The notes under the pieces: model-generated
The model's input: the letters and a program-made list of their open reading frames with translations, nothing else
Told to the model about the DNA's origin: nothing
Databases searched by the model: none
DNA from: Morella rubra
Lineage: Eukaryota; Streptophyta; Magnoliopsida; Fagales; Myricaceae
Reading direction: 5' to 3'
DNA: 64,000 nt
NCBI GenBank assembly: GCA_003952965.2
Contig: CM025852.1
Coordinates: forward strand, 27,263,448-27,327,447
Position numbers and translations under genes: made by a program
In this document: positions 37,350-46,907 of the stretch, piece by piece
Layout of the letters: each line of letters begins with the position of its first letter
Numbering within the stretch: position 1 is the first letter of the stretch

Positions 37350-38198
37350 TTGATTCTAGAAGACTATTTTTATGTTCCAGAAGTTCGTAGAAATTTGATT
37401 TCTGTTTCAAAACTTGGTTTATCTGGATATTTGTTTCTTTTCAATTCCAAACTTGTTATTAAGTTTCAAAATAAATTTGTTGCTTTTGAAATTATATATG
37501 ATAGTCTTTATCTTTTGAATGTTGATAATTCTTTGAATAATATTGAGAATGATGATTTCAGTGTGTTATCCCTTAAGAGGAAAAGGGATGTTAATCCAAC
37601 TTACTTGTGGCATCTAAGACTTGGTCATGCCAATATTGATAGGATCAATAGATTAGTAAAGGATGGGCAATTGCAATTTCTGAAAATTGAGCCCTATCCA
37701 ATCTGTGAGCCCTGCTTACAAGGAAAGATGACCAAAAGTCCTTTTACAGGAAAAGGAATTAAAGCTACAGAAGTGTTAGGATTAATACATACTGATGTTT
37801 GTGGTCCCTTAAACCACATGGCAAGAGGAGGTTTCTCTTATTTCATTACTTTCATTGATGATTATTCCAGGTATGGTTATCTATACCTGGTGAAGCATAA
37901 ATTGGAATCCTTTGAAAAGTTTAAGAAATTCCACAATAAAGTTGAGAAACAAATTGGAAAATCCATTAAAATGATTCGCACCGATAGGGGAGGAGAATAC
38001 ATCTTGGATGATTTTAAAGTCTATTTTAAAGATCATGAAATCATATCTCAACTCACACCACCAGGCACACCACAGCACAATGGTGTTGCAGAGAGAAGGA
38101 ATAGAACCCTATTGGATATGGTTCATTCCATGATGAGCATATCTGAATTGCCCATATCATTTTGGGACATGCTTTGGAGATCGCTGTTTACTTGTTAA
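37350..38198 (+). pseudogene. Copia GAG-pre-integrase and integrase core
   Basis: The frame carries LWHLRLGHANIDR with CEPCLQGK (the HHCC zinc-binding module). HTDVCGPL, FIDDYSRYGYLY and NGVAERRNRTLLD then supply the catalytic D, D and E of the integrase. It stops early after FWDMLWRSLFTC (38198), where the pol frame shifts. The preceding protease region (37130-37350) holds stops. It is therefore inactive as a polyprotein. Confidence 0.9.
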
Positions 38199-38632
38199 AC
38201 AGGATCCCTACAAAATCAGTTCCTAATATCCTATATGAGTTATGGACTGGCAAGAAGCCAAGCCTAAATCATATTAAGATATGGGTTGTCCAGCTCATGT
38301 TAAAAGGTTTAATGTGGATAAGCTGGGATCAAGGACTGATAGGTGCCTATTTGTAGGCTATCCTAAAATGACTATTGGTTTCTAATTCTATAATCCCAAT
38401 GAAAACAAAGTGTTTGTTAGCATGAATGCTACTTTTCTTGAAGAGGATTAGTGCTGTTCAGTGCCACCGGAAAAATCGGTGGCACCGGCACCGGGTTGCC
38501 GGTACTCAGCTTCACTGGTGCCGGTGCCGGTTTATCATTTTGAGAAAAATCCGGCGGTATTCCCGGTTCTCGGGTACCGGGAAACTGGGATTTTTGTTTT
38601 TTAACAAAATGTTTTGTTTTCTCAAAATCCCT

Positions 38633-38815
38633 TCCCCCTTGTTTTGTCAAAATCCCCCCTCCCATTTCCTTGTGTTTCGACAGATCTCCTCCCCTCCCCC
38701 TTGTTTTTTCAAAATCCACCCCCCCTCCCCATTTCCTTGTGTTTCGACAGATCTCCTCCCCTCCCCCTCTTGTTTTGTCAAAATCCCCCCTCCCCTGGTC
38801 CCCCCTTGTTTTGTT
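38633..38815. repeat. C-rich tandem repeat inside the hAT element
   Basis: About two and a half copies of an approximately 80-bp unit containing TTCCTTGTGTTTCGACAGAT and CAAAATCCCCCCTCCC. The strong C/G strand bias gives long pyrimidine tracts. Confidence 0.8.
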
Positions 38816-38840
38816 GAAAGTTGTTGGTTTGTTTTGTCAG

Positions 38841-38958
38841 GTACGATGAGCTGTGGATGCCGTTGGTTTCTGATCTGACGGTGGCGGCATCAACGCCTCC
38901 TATGGTTCTTCCTCCTCTTGATATCGAATGGGTTTGGTTTTGTCACACTTTGAATCCA
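38841..38958 (+). pseudogene. Captured exon of a GRDP/DUF1399-type gene
   Basis: A 118-bp segment reads YDELWMPLVSDLT, then PPLDIEWVWFCHTLNPV, the signature of the DUF1399 region of plant glycine-rich domain proteins (GRDP). It is preceded by TTTTGTCAG and followed by GTAAGC, so the acceptor and donor of the original exon look preserved. The frame has no stop. It sits within a hAT element, i.e. transposon capture of a host gene piece. The donor gene is not in the window. Confidence 0.75.
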
Positions 38959-39817
38959 GTAAGCCGCAATTATATATATCTCGGTAAATTTCCGTTGGGT
39001 TGTTGAGAAAAGAAAGTAAAGTAGTCTTCTTATTTTATTTTCGCTCTCTGCAAGTAGTGCTAACATTTCGCACTTTGTAATTATTGATAAATCTTGCTGT
39101 GAGAATATTATTAATGGTTGTTCTAGGTATCAATTGATCAGCAATTTTTAGAATTTATATATAACCTACAGAACCCAAATTCACCTAATAAATTAACTTC
39201 GGCCTTGTCATCTAATGTAGAAACTCTGCACAATGCACACTTCGCAATCTAATTCAGTCTACAACTCTTAGCATCCCCATTAGCTGTGCTTGTATAACTT
39301 GTAGCTGTGATAACTTGTAGCATTTTTGCTCTCTCTATATTGCTAGTTGGGTTTGTGGGGTTGCGATAACTTGTAGCATTTTTGCCTTCTATGTTGCTGT
39401 GATCTTGCTGTTGAGGAAAAATCTGATTTTTGGATTTTGGTACTGCATATTGTATTTTTAGTGTGTTTTGCTTAATGGTTATATGTTGCTATCAGTTCAA
39501 TTCCTCTGAAAATGATGTGCTGGTTTGACGGGGTTGTGAGTTTGTTCATTGTTTCTTTCTCTTTTTTAATATAATTACTCTTTGGGTAGAAACTGTTTAA
39601 TTTCTTAATTTGGGTGAAATGCTAAAAAAGTGGCCCAATATAAATATAGGATAGTCGGAAACCGCCACTGCTAAAACCGTCACCGTTAAGGGCCAGTTTT
39701 TGCTCTTAACGGTGTAGGTGTATATGACAATTATTTAAAAACTTGCCTATCCGGTGTAGGTGCCAGTTTTGGCCAAAACTGGCACCTACACCAGGGTTGG
39801 ACAGCCCTAAAGAGGAT

Positions 39818-41622
39818 TATTGTTTGAATGAAACTGAGAGTAAAGTTGCTCTTGATGAGCAAAGAGATAGTACAGTGACTGAGCAGAATGAGAACAATGA
39901 TGATCAAGTGATTATTCTCACTGATCAAACTGAACCTGTTGAGACATAGGAGCCTCGTCATAGTAAAAAGATTATAAGATCTCCAGTAAAATTCAATTTG
40001 TTAAATGAGATTTATCAAATGGAATCTGAGGGACTGGAGATTGATCCTTGTGATTATACAGAGGCTGTGAAAGACAAAGATGCTAAGCATTGGACATGTG
40101 GCCATGGAATCAGAGATGGACTCCATGTATTCCAACAAGATATGGACCTTGGTAGACAAACCAGAAGGCATTAAGCCTATAGGTTGCAAATGAATCTACA
40201 AAAGGAAACTTGGATCAACAGGAAAAGTAGAGACCTTTAAAGCTAGGCTGGTAGCGAAAGGGTATACTCAAAAGGCTGGTATTGATTATGAGGAAACCTT
40301 TTCACCAATAGCTATGCTAAAGTCCATAAGGATTCTATTGCAATTGCAGCATACTATGATTATGAGATATGACAGATGGATGTGAAAACCACATTCTTGA
40401 ATGGGTACATCCATGAAGAAATTTATATGGACCAGCCAGAAGGTTTCATATCTCGGGAAAATGAATCAAAAGTGTGCAAATTGGAGAAATCCATTTATGG
40501 CCTAAAACAAGCATCACGTTGTTGGAACATCCGTTTTAATGAGTCAATCAAAATGTTTGGTTTCTCACAAAACATGGATGAACCTTGTGTCTACAAGAAG
40601 GTTAGTGGGAGTGCTATCACCTTTTTGGTTCTTTATGTAGATGACATACTACTCATTGGGAATGATGTAGGGGCTTTGTCATCTGTGAAAATGTGGTTGT
40701 CTAACCAATTTTCAATGAAAGACCTTGGGGAAGCATCCTACATACTCGGGATCAAAGTGTTTAGAGACCGAAAGAAGAGATTATTGGGTCTCTCACAGGT
40801 CAATTATATTGACAGGATATTGGCTAGATTTAGCATGGTAAATTCCAAGAAAGGGTTTCTACCCTTTAGACATGGAATTCATCTCTCTAAGCAGATGTGT
40901 CCAAAAACACCTGAAGAAAGAGAGAAGATGAGTAACTGCCATTATGCTTCGGCTGTAGGGAGTCTCATGTATGCTATGCTTTGTACTAGACCTGATATCA
41001 GTCACGCAGTTAGCGTTGTGAGTAGATACCAATCCAATCCAATCCAGGTCCAGAACATTGGTCAGCAGTGAAACATATCCTCAGGTATTTGAGAAATACA
41101 AAACACTATTTCTTAGTGTATGGTAGTGAGGATCTGACTATCAGGGATATACAGATTCGGATTTTCAATCAGACATTGATGATAGAAGATCAACATCCGG
41201 GTTTGTGTTCCTTCTTGGCAAAGGAGCATTCAGTTGGAGAAGTTTCAAGCAAAGTACTACTGCTGATTCTACAACTGAGGCAGAATATGTTGCTGCAAGT
41301 GAAGCTGCAAAGGAAGCTGTGTGGATTCGCAAGTTCATTCAAGAACTTGAAGTTGTCCCTTCGATTGAGCGCCTATTTCTTATACTGCGATAACAATGGT
41401 GCAATTGCACAGGCAGTGGAACCAAGGTCTCATCAAAGGACGAAGCACATAGAACGTCGTTTTCACCTAATACGTGATATCATATCCAGAGGTGATGTCA
41501 CAATGGTGAAGGTTGCATCAGCTGATAATTTAGCTGATCCATTTACAAAGCCTTTATCTCAGAAAGTGTTTGAGAAACATATTAAGGATATGGGTTTGAG
41601 ATATATGTATGATTGGGTTTGA
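39818..41622 (+). pseudogene. Copia reverse transcriptase and RNase H
   Basis: After the hAT insertion pol resumes at YCLNETESKVAL. Stops occur before the main RT frame at 40376-41071. RT motifs seen are [35 protein letters not shown] and the catalytic LYVDDILLIGND. RNase H (41068-41622) includes TEAEYVAASEAAKEAVW, YCDNNGAIA, KHIERRFHLIRD and the C-terminal LADPFTKPL. The frame is broken at the RT/RNase H junction and within RNase H (41205-41393 is in another frame). Confidence 0.9.
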
Positions 41623-42389
41623 CGTTTTTTTTTCCTTTATTATTTGATAATAAAAGTTTATTTGTTTTTCACATATATTATTGTTGTTATGGGTTTATAC
41701 GTAACATGAGATGTTATGTATGTAAATTTGTTCAGGTAACATTGTAGAAAAATCATGCTAGAGATTAATGAATCAAAGGCAGGGAATAATGATTTTTCAG
41801 TTCCTTGTAAGCCTGAAATTGTTCTAGACTTTTGTGTCATAAAGTCTACACTTGTTGTGCGGAGAATGATTGATTCCATCATTGAGGTATGACCTTAAGC
41901 AGACAAGTGGGTGTCATGTAATAAGTACATACACTGAACAGGATCCGATAAAGAATGCCTTTTGGAAAATGATCACTGTCAGGTTAAAGGTTGTTCTATC
42001 ACAATTCGGTATTGTCCTTAGACCTGAGAGGTTTGTATTTATTCATGTATTATGTACACATACTTTGACGTTGTCAACCGGTGATGTCCATTCAGGACTA
42101 TATACGGACATGTTGGGTTGTGTGCGTGATGGATGAGTTGTATGAATGCTCAACAAGGAATCCACCAGTCTCTTGGAGAGACAGTATATTCAGTTAATGT
42201 TCATATAAGTGTTGGACCAAAAGAAATCCGGCCGGTGTGTTTTACAAAACTATTTTTGAATACATAAAAGTATATTATATATATTTCAAAATTGTTTTGT
42301 GGTCCAACTGAGTTGTGAACTAAGAAATCAAGGTTTACATGAGATAGGGACATGACGGTGATATTTGGTTCTGAGGGCAAGTGGGAGAT

Positions 42390-42940
42390 TGTTAGAATTA
42401 TGTGCCCTCGATAACCAAATGATTAATCCAGTCCTAATATCTCATATGGAATATAGTTTGGTGGAAGGAATTAATTGTATGTAAAAGGGGCATATTTGTA
42501 ATAATCTCAAATTTCAGGGGTCAATTACAATATGTTGATGGACTTGATTGTAATTAGTAGAAGCCCTAATTTTATTAGAAGAAGAGTTCTTCAGTTTAAT
42601 CCTACGGCTGAATTTGAGATCCCTAAGGATCCTATGTCTCATGCTCTCTCTAGGGTTTCCCAAGGCCTATAAATATAACTGTTATATTCAAGGGGTTGGC
42701 CATCAGAACCTATTAGAGAAATCCCTAAAAGGAGAGAGAGGAGGCAAGACATTTGTGTTGCTATTATGCTATTCTGAATCGCTGGAGCTTTGGATTGGAT
42801 CGTGAAGCGGGTTGAAACTTGTGGATTCCCGAATTACTATATCAAGGTAAGTAATCGAATCCGCAATTGCAATTATAATCCTGATTGATGTTTTGTTGAA
42901 AACATGTTATTTATTTAGTTTAATTCCGCATAAACTATCA
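42390..42940 (+). repeat. 3' LTR of copia (551 bp)
   Basis: It is preceded by the polypurine tract AAGTGGGAGAT, starts TGTTAGAATTATGTG and ends ATAAACTATCA. The second GAGAC follows at 42941-42945. Confidence 0.95.
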
Positions 42941-43079
42941 GAGACTGCATAGTCACTTGGCTACAAAAGAGTCACACTTGTCCTCTTTACCGATACCCAA
43001 TGCCTCGTGTTCATCAAGATTAAGGCCTTGAGGTTTCCTGGTCAATTCTTTGTTTCATTTATTTGCGTTTGTTTTCAAT

Positions 43080-44560
43080 TTATTATTTTGGCTAGTGAGG
43101 ATTAGTTGTTATTGAATGTCATAGATACTTTCATGGTGTATTATGTAAAAAAATATGCCTCAAAACTAATTGTAAAAATAATTATTTATTTAAATGTCAC
43201 ATATTTATTTTCATTTATTGGATATTATGTTGTGACATAATATGTTATACAGATATTATTGAGTGACATTGTAGAAAAGTCATGCCAATGATTAATGACA
43301 CAAGTATGATTTTTTAGTTTCTTGTTCGGCTGTTCTAGATCGAGGTACATTTTTATGTATAAATAAGTATACACTCGTTATTAAATACGATGATGAACTT
43401 CGTTATTGAGGTGGTGACCTTAAACAGATGAGTGATTGTACTGTAAGAGTACATGCACTTAGGGCTAAATAATCAGCCTTGTCGGTGTCGGTTAAACGGT
43501 TTGAGATAAACAGGCAACAATAGAGACAAAGGAGAGAGGAGAGGCACTAGAGAGAGGAGAGCTAGAGATAGGACTGAGCAGAGTCATTTCTAACTTTTTG
43601 TTTTTATTTGAAAACAAAAGAGACAAAGATCCGTGGAGGCTGGAGCCGGGGTTAGAGGGTTAGGGCTTTTACAAATGGCGACGTTTTCTTCTATTATATT
43701 AAAAAAAAAGGCAGTGGAGTGGGGTTAAGCAAAAGCCATTTTCTTTATTGGAAAAAAAAAAGTAGTGGCAATTTCCTACGAGGTGCCAATGCCGGTGTCG
43801 GTTAAACCAAGAACAGCTGGTTTATCAAAAATCACCACCAGAAACCGCCAATTTTGAACTAGCGGTGAAAATGCTCAGCCCGATATGCACTAAATGAAAT
43901 CACATATAGATATCTTTTGGAAGTGATCCCTAATGTTGAGAAGGTATTCAAAACAATTAGTTTATTAGTTTATATTTTCACAATTAATTTTGTGATAATA
44001 TTTTTCAAAACTAATATATATAAGATATAATTATTTGTGAAATTATTTTTGAAACAATTTAAAAGTCCAACAGGTTATAGATTGTGAATTAAGAATTATA
44101 TGAGCTAAGAATTTAATAAGTGATATTATTCTGATCCTATTGCTCATGTGGAATATAGTTTAGTGGAATGATGATAAGCAAATAATTGTTAACTAAAGGG
44201 ATTTTACAAATGAATTTCATATTCTTGAGAATAAATTATGTTATAATGATAAATATGATTACAATTAATAGAAGTTCAAAATTCAAAATATAAGATAAAT
44301 AATGAAAAAAAAAATTCATATAATCCTACAGCCAAGATTTAAGATTCAGAGAAGGTCAAAGAAACAATCATGAAGGGATCAACAAGATCTAGAGAAGATC
44401 AAAGATTGTTCCTCAGAGATCTAAATAATTTTTTACAAGCAAAATTTTTGATTCAAAGTGAGTTCGGGATCAGATTATTCCTTAGAAGCATAGAGTTCAA
44501 TTTTTCAGATGAGTTTTTGATATTACTCCAGGTTTTTTGTTTCAAGTCTTACTAAACATT
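43080..44560 (+). mobile_element. Older, diverged copia relic (3' region and partial LTR)
   Basis: The stretch resembles the tail of the intact copia (41640-42640). Shared landmarks in order: GTAGAAAAGTCATGC-ATTAATGA; TTATTGAGGTGGTGACCTTAAACAGA; GTGGAATATAGTTTAGTGGAA; TACAATTAATAGAAG; ATAATCCTACAGCCAAGATTTAAGAT. Divergence is high and the 5' part is missing. It lies directly after the RING gene stop. A small hAT element is inserted in it. Confidence 0.65.
43460..43883. mobile_element. Second small hAT-like element (left arm)
   Basis: A 424-bp insert beginning TAGGGCTAAATAATCAGCC and ending, reverse-complemented, TCGGGCTGAGCATTTTCACC. It is flanked by CATGCACT (43452-43459) and TATGCACT (43884-43891), an 8-bp duplication with one mismatch. 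Subterminal GGTGTCGGTTAAAC words occur at both ends. It is non-coding. Confidence 0.7.
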
Positions 44561-45149
44561 GGGCAATATTCCAATGGCACAGCCAAATTCGATCCGTACA
44601 ATGGCGCCCAAATGGCCGTATCGTAGTTACGCTTGCACTATTTCAAGCAGCATGAGTCAAACCAATTAATTCAATTCTCAGAAATAGATTGCTTCATATG
44701 GATGCAAGAATACAACATTTAAGAGTTTCTTCGATGTTCCTAGTTTCAACAGAAAAAACAAAAAACAAAAACAAAAAAAGACTCGTAACTCCTTTCTGCA
44801 CAACTTAGTGGGGGGGGGGTTGGGGAGGAAGAGAGAAAAACCTGAAGTACCAATATATAAAGCCTGAAAAATATACAAGAACTTGTGACACCCATTTAGA
44901 AGAACACATCCTTCCGCCCTCCCGGTCAGGAGCTGACGATTTCAGCCAATATGCAGCTCCTAATGCATGATTCAAGCAGCCAAATGCCAGGTTAAGCCCG
45001 TCCATGTCACCGAAGCATATTCAGTGTTTCTCCTTAAATCTTGAACCAAAAACTCAGAGTCCGGAAACCACACATACCCTGTTTTTGTGTATATGTAAAT
45101 GGAAAGAAACTCCGTGGCACATACAAAACAAGATCATGACTACTTTAGC
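44561..45149 (-). other. Region downstream of the CDPK stop (3' UTR and flank)
   Basis: Minus-strand sequence after the CDPK stop at 45150, likely containing its 3' UTR. A G homopolymer (44811-44820) and A-rich tracts (44755-44780) are present. No gene is seen. Confidence 0.5.
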
Positions 45150-46752
45150 TCATACAGCAACAGATTGACCAGTAATCCCATCATGAAGATGCAAAGAACC
45201 ATCCTTCATCAGGTTGAGGCTCAAACTCTTAAACCGCTCCCTAGAATATTGTCGAGATGCCTTTCTCCAATCAGTTCCAGTTTTCATCATAGCAACAAAT
45301 TCCTCATAGCTAATCCGTCCATCCTGAAAAGTATTCCAAAACAGATTAGGACAAAAATGTGCAAGCTATATGAAATATAAACAGGAGAGTAGTTCTAATA
45401 ACAAAAGTTTATAAGAATTCTCACTTCCAATTTTAAAATCTTAATTATTTCAGCCTCTTTTTGCAGCATTTTGACTAGTTCCAAATATTTATCACTATCA
45501 AAATCTTGTTTCCAACTTCAAGATGTTCTGAAAGGGATGTGTCTATGAGGAGGAGGAGGAGGAGGAGGAAGGGGGGGGGGGAACCTGAATTTTATAAACC
45601 ATCAGAAATGTAAGGCTTGAAAGTCGAACCTTGTCTGTGTCAACCTCACGCAAAATGTCATTCAGCACATCATTATCAGTTTCACCCGAGTCATCTGCTA
45701 AGGCTTCTCGCAACTCATTTGTTTCGATATAACCACTTCCATCTTTGTCAAAGAACATAAAGGCTCTGCGGAAATGCTCATCATTTTCCATTCTTTGCAA
45801 GTGAATTGTCACTGCTACAAATTCTCCATAGTCCAGTACTCCATTCCCATTGACATCAGCCTAAAAAAAGCCTCACAAGTCAAAAATTCTATCAGTTTGA
45901 CATTAAATAGTAATGAGAGACCGCAAACTCAATCACTATATGATAAACATTTTTTTAATAACCATGGGACAGAACTATATATACTAACCAATGCTATCAG
46001 ACACTGTTGTGATCTTGAATTCACCAGTAAAGGTTCAAAAGTTTCAACCCAGCCTAAATTTAATCTCTTCATAAGTCCTACTTGTCTGGGAGACATTTTT
46101 GAACCATGCATATTATGCTATACACCAAGCGTTTATGCCATTCTATTTGCATATAAATACTACACAATATCAAGTTTCAAAGCATTCTCAATACACTAAA
46201 ACCACGGGGCAGTGCCAACCGTTTTGGCTAGTGGCAAAGGGCACATGGCCTCAGCAGGACTTCATGGGATAAATTTCTGCCATCTACTGGGAGTTTTTTT
46301 TTTTTAATCGCCATCTACTGGGAGTTAGCAACATGGAATAGCCGTTTGACAAGCACAAGTTTAACCAAATTATACTCTAGAGTATCAAATATCTATCCTG
46401 CTGCATCTTCCGTCGTAAGTCTAACCAAATGATAACCTAGAGTATGCAGTTTCGTTTGCTTTCAATTAAATGTGTGACCCTCTATTTGTCCCTTCTGGCT
46501 CTTTTTTTAAAAAACAGCTATACTGCTGCATGTTCCATGAAAGTGACTATAAATCTGAGCTTCAATAAATTCAAAGAAATTTACCACTTCCATCAGCATT
46601 TTTATCTCTGGCTCAGCCAATTGTGAACCAACCTTCCGAAGCCCAGCCTTCAGTTCCTCGTATGTTACCCTCCCATCTCTGTCAGTGTCCATCAGTGTAA
46701 ACATATCTCTAATGACTTCTACCTCTTCTACAGACAAGTGTTCAGCAATTAC
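45150..46752 (-). CDS. CPK: CDPK calcium-binding domain, 3' half of gene (left arm)
   Basis: Three exons (46752-46585, 45860-45630, 45323-45150) join to 190 residues plus stop. They encode the calmodulin-like domain of a calcium-dependent protein kinase. Four EF-hands are seen: [36 protein letters not shown] and [13 protein letters not shown]. The C-terminus is [18 protein letters not shown]. Calcium binding here normally releases the kinase from its autoinhibitory junction. The kinase and junction exons that should lie upstream are absent, because the palindrome axis falls in the intron before the first of these exons, 70 bases upstream. As it stands this is a 5'-truncated gene with no start codon of its own. 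The exons themselves are intact. Confidence 0.9.
45549..45590. repeat. (GGA)n and poly-G microsatellite in CDPK intron
   Basis: A run of GAG/GGA triplets followed by about ten G. It is present only in the left arm; the matching part of the right arm is the anomalous stretch. Confidence 0.8.
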
Positions 46753-46821
46753 CTACAGCAATTGATTGAACAAACTCGAATCATCCACAGAAGTTTAAAA
46801 ATTGCACACCATTTGCATTGT

Positions 46822-46838
46822 TAGCTCTAGTTCTGACT
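46822..46838. other. Palindrome axis (17-bp non-paired centre)
   Basis: The bases TAGCTCTAGTTCTGACT are the only unpaired sequence between the arms. Arm-to-arm complementarity begins immediately on both sides (GCATTGT/ACAATGC). Confidence 0.95.
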
Positions 46839-46907
46839 ACAATGCAAATGGTGTGCAATTTTTAAACTTCTGTGGATGATTCGAGTTTGTTCAATCAATT
46901 GCTGTAG

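Larger units (their letters stand above)
38449..39809 (+). mobile_element. Non-autonomous hAT element carrying a captured host exon (left arm)
   Basis: A 1361-bp insert in the copia pol gene. AAGAGGAT is duplicated at 38441-38448 and 39810-39817, the 8-bp target duplication of hAT transposons. Ends are imperfect inverted repeats: TAGTGCTGTTCAGTGCC on the left and TAGGGCTGTCCAACCC on the right, reverse-complemented. Subterminal GCCGGTGCCGG words, an 80-bp C-rich tandem repeat (about 38633-38815) and a captured exon fill it. No transposase is present. Confidence 0.9.
33363..42940 (+). mobile_element. Ty1/copia LTR retrotransposon (left-arm copy)
   Basis: A 9578-bp element is flanked by the 5-bp duplication GAGAC (33358-33362 and 42941-42945). 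LTRs begin TGTTAG and end TATCA. Order of parts is LTR, primer-binding site, long leader, gag, GAG-pre-integrase/integrase, reverse transcriptase, RNase H, polypurine tract and LTR. Integrase before reverse transcriptase defines copia. Frameshifts and stops in gag and pol and a nested hAT element make it non-autonomous. It disrupts the RING gene in sense orientation. Confidence 0.95.
32655..43023 (+). pseudogene. Degenerate RING-H2 gene interrupted by a copia element
   Basis: A 236-codon frame (32655-33362) ends in ...RMRCSHACHGD, where the copia LTR begins. After the element and the second GAGAC, the frame resumes at 42946 with CIVTWLQKSHTCPLYR and stops at 43021-43023. Without the insertion it would encode about 261 residues. 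The finger resembles RING-H2 of E3 ubiquitin ligases (C-x2-C ... CSHAFHxxC ... CPLCR). The second cysteine is missing (CTEEF instead of CxxCLEEF) and the last is Tyr (CPLY). Two of eight zinc ligands are therefore already lost apart from the insertion, and the insertion removes the rest of the finger from the main frame. The N-terminal 200 residues match nothing I know. It may have been a pseudogene before the transposon arrived. Confidence 0.8.
31499..46821 (+). repeat. Left arm of a giant inverted repeat (about 15.3 kb)
   Basis: The sequence from about 31499 to 46821 is repeated, reverse-complemented, at 46839-61970. Pairing is exact around the axis and can be followed through every element: RING gene, copia LTRs and ORFs, both hAT elements and CDPK exons. 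The arm starts in the promoter region of the DnaJ gene. Arm length is about 190 bp greater than its partner, nearly all explained by one anomalous stretch of the right arm. Confidence 0.97.

Noticed and set aside
38426-38878. 150-codon Phe/Pro-rich frame
   Set aside because: Reading of the hAT element's C-rich tandem repeat, not a protein.
46800-46860. Small hairpin gene or terminator at 46800-46860
   Set aside because: The hairpin is just the innermost part of the 30-kb palindrome.
46800-46860. Missed sequencing-adapter hairpin read as cause of the palindrome
   Set aside because: Not favoured: the arms differ by substitutions and private frameshifts, whereas a single-molecule artefact would be identical after consensus; no adapter-like sequence is seen in the spacer. 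Haplotype misjoin remains possible.
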